Shown piece after piece: positions 4,206-5,790 of a DNA stretch of 5,790 nucleotides (positions are counted from its first letter, which is position 1; every line of letters begins with the position of its first letter). Origin of the DNA: CAYGTK01 sp964352775 (GTDB taxonomy: Bacteria > Bacteroidota > Bacteroidia > Chitinophagales > CAIOSU01); the NCBI GenBank assembly GCA_964352775.1, contig CAYGTK010000229.1, positions 1-5,790 of the forward strand. The letters run 5' to 3'. The position numbers and the translations under genes are program-made. A model generated the notes under the pieces. The model saw only the letters and a list, made by a program, of their open reading frames with translations. It ran no database searches and was not told where the DNA came from.

Positions 4206-5790
4206 ATGCCGAAAAGGCTGTTGTGTTTATTGGTTTTGTTTGGGATGCACTTTGGGGTGAGTGGACAGGTGGTGGATACTTCTAAGATCGCTATGAGGGA
4301 TACCTTAGGGCAAGTTCTCATTAACGATATTCTGAGGACTAAATCTGCACACACTGTGGTGATAATGCCGCCTAAATTGCAAGCCACTTCAAATATCTGC
4401 ACAATCCAACAAGAGACACTGAAGAGATATAGCGATAGAAGCTTTGCAGAAGTATTACAATTTGAAACGGGTATATACGTGAAGAACAATGGAGCGAATG
4501 GATTGGCGCTACCATCAATTCGTGGGCTTAGCCCAAATCACACACAATTGTATTGGAATGGGATGCCAGTGAACTCCAGTCTGTTTGGGCAAACCGAAAT
4601 ATCTATAGTGCCAGCAAATGCAGGAAATTTGGCACGAATATATTATGGAGGAGCCGACCTGTGGAATGGTTCGGGGGGTATAGGTGGCGGAATAGGTATC
4701 TCTGCAATTGGCTATTCTAAAAACAGAATAACAGCACAGGTTAACCAATCAATAGGGAGTTTTGGAAGAAATTGGACCAATGCTTCGTTAAGCTTTAGGA
4801 GCGATAAATTCCATTCTAAAAGTAGCTTCAGTTATTCAAAGGCAGATAATGACTTCACCTATCAAAATACAACTGGCATAAATGCCGTGAAAGAAAGACG
4901 TACTGGAGGAGACTTCCAAAATCTAACATGGAATCAGTCGCTGATGTATTTGTGGCGCAGAGGAATTGTAGAGGCTAATTTGTTGGTCGCTAAGTCAGAG
5001 CGAGGACTTGCACCTGTAATCATTAGTACGAACCAACAAGAAAGACAAGATGATGATCTCTTTCTAGCAAACCTATCTTATAAGAGTATTTATAAAGAAT
5101 TGGGCAAGTCAAAACTAAGGCATGCCATATCAGGTAATGTAGCCTACAAGCGTTATTCGGTTGAGTACACCAATCAAGTTGCAGAGATAAATAGCTTAGG
5201 TATAAACGACCAAACTTTAGTAAGCGCTACTCACCAATTATGGATAGAAGAAACGGGAGTCGGTGAGCTAAAAAAGTTTGCCTTAGCCAATAAACTAGAG
5301 CATCACTACCTCTGGGGGGAAACGGATAACTACAGTGAAATGCAAAGAAGGCAAAAGATTGCGTTTATAAGCGACCTCAGTTACAATCCAATCAAATGGT
5401 TAGTGCTTTCTGCTCTTTTTCGTCAAGAATGGGTCGATGGCGCGCTCTCTCCCTTCCTACCTAACTTAGGTCTAGCCTTCCTCTCTCAAAAGACTGGCCT
5501 AAAGTTCAGGGCCAACTACCACCGCAACTTTCGCCTACCTACTTTCAATGAACTATACTGGGAGCCAGGCGGAAATCCAGATCTAGCCCCTGAACGAAGC
5601 TGGACCGCAGAGGCTGGTATCGACTTTGCAAAACAGAAGGAGTATGTTAGTAAAACGGCAATGAACTATACCGCATCAGCAACAGCCTACTATACCGATG
5701 TAGACAATTGGATTCTCTGGCGACCAGGAAATTCGGGTTTTTGGACCCCTCTTAATATTAGGGAGGTTCGTTCAATAGGTACAGAATCAC
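4206..5790 (+). CDS. TonB-dependent outer-membrane receptor, BtuB-like cobalamin/cobamide transporter (3' partial)
   Basis: The frame opens at ATG 4206, the first start after an in-frame TAA at 4194, and runs 528 codons off the window end. Residues 1-20 form a signal peptide (MPKRLLCLLVLFG core, likely cut after VSG). A TonB-box candidate lies at DTLGQVLI (32-39) or HTVVI (49-53). The plug domain follows at ~66-168: ETLKRYSDRSFAEVLQFETG, LPSIRGLSPNHTQLYWNGMPV and the Gly-rich end YYGGADLWNGSGGIGGGIGI. The barrel then begins, with alternating aromatic strands and the conserved NYHRNFRLPTFNELY (437-451) and GNPDLAPE (456-463). There is no N-terminal carboxypeptidase-like domain. Such receptors import large nutrients across the outer membrane using energy from TonB-ExbBD. 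The cobalamin riboswitch directly upstream makes B12 or related corrinoids the likely cargo. Family members are about 600-700 residues, so roughly the last 100-150 are missing. Cobalamin should repress it; B12-uptake partners such as BtuCDF may lie beyond the window. Confidence 0.93.
   Translation, partial: MPKRLLCLLVLFGMHFGVSGQVVDTSKIAMRDTLGQVLINDILRTKSAHTVVIMPPKLQATSNICTIQQETLKRYSDRSFAEVLQFETGIYVKNNGANGLALPSIRGLSPNHTQLYWNGMPVNSSLFGQTEISIVPANAGNLARIYYGGADLWNGSGGIGGGIGISAIGYSKNRITAQVNQSIGSFGRNWTNASLSFRSDKFHSKSSFSYSKADNDFTYQNTTGINAVKERRTGGDFQNLTWNQSLMYLWRRGIVEANLLVAKSERGLAPVIISTNQQERQDDDLFLANLSYKSIYKELGKSKLRHAISGNVAYKRYSVEYTNQVAEINSLGINDQTLVSATHQLWIEETGVGELKKFALANKLEHHYLWGETDNYSEMQRRQKIAFISDLSYNPIKWLVLSALFRQEWVDGALSPFLPNLGLAFLSQKTGLKFRANYHRNFRLPTFNELYWEPGGNPDLAPERSWTAEAGIDFAKQKEYVSKTAMNYTASATAYYTDVDNWILWRPGNSGFWTPLNIREVRSIGTES

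Noticed and set aside
4201..4260. ATG at 4201 as start of the receptor
   Set aside because: That frame stops after about 19 codons; ATG 4206 opens the long frame with a good signal peptide.
4193..4748. Minus-strand ORFs of 98 and 77 codons
   Set aside because: Antisense to the signal peptide and plug region of the TonB-dependent receptor, whose frame continues open for 528 codons.

Overview
The window looks like a piece of a Bacteroidota (Cytophagales/Flavobacteriales-like) chromosome. The signs are a moderate to low GC content, mostly absent Shine-Dalgarno sites, a short TonB-dependent receptor of the Bacteroidota type behind a cobalamin riboswitch, and a histidine kinase with an N-terminal CRP-like domain. 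The genus cannot be named from this sequence alone.

Layout, left to right. (1) Positions 1-437, plus strand: an SCP2 (sterol carrier/lipid-binding) domain. Its reading frame is open to the left edge through a hydrophilic linker, so it is probably the C-terminal end of a larger lipid or acyl-CoA enzyme. A good intrinsic terminator follows at 461-491. (2) Positions 578-1937, plus strand: a two-gene unit of a nitroreductase-family flavoprotein and a pirin-family bicupin, 34 bases apart, closed by an intrinsic terminator at 1967-1998. Both products look like small cytoplasmic redox or detoxification enzymes. (3) Positions 2016-3830, minus strand: a CRP-like-domain histidine kinase with an unusually long acidic insertion between the two dimerisation helices, then a 128-residue protein of unknown function. 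The second ORF starts at GTG in the same reading frame, three codons after the kinase stop. (4) Positions 3831-4205: a divergent control region holding a complete cobalamin (B12) riboswitch and its expression platform. (5) Positions 4206-5790, plus strand: the first 528 residues of a TonB-dependent outer-membrane receptor, cut by the window end and very probably a B12/cobamide (BtuB-like) importer.

The clearest functional story is riboswitch control of vitamin B12 uptake: cobalamin should bind the leader RNA and shut down the receptor. The nitroreductase/pirin pair and the kinase/unknown pair read as separate transcription units. Nothing in the window shows a mobile element, CRISPR array, tRNA or rRNA, and no wholly new multi-gene system is evident. 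The least explained pieces are the kinase architecture, the small in-frame companion ORF and the riboswitch expression platform.
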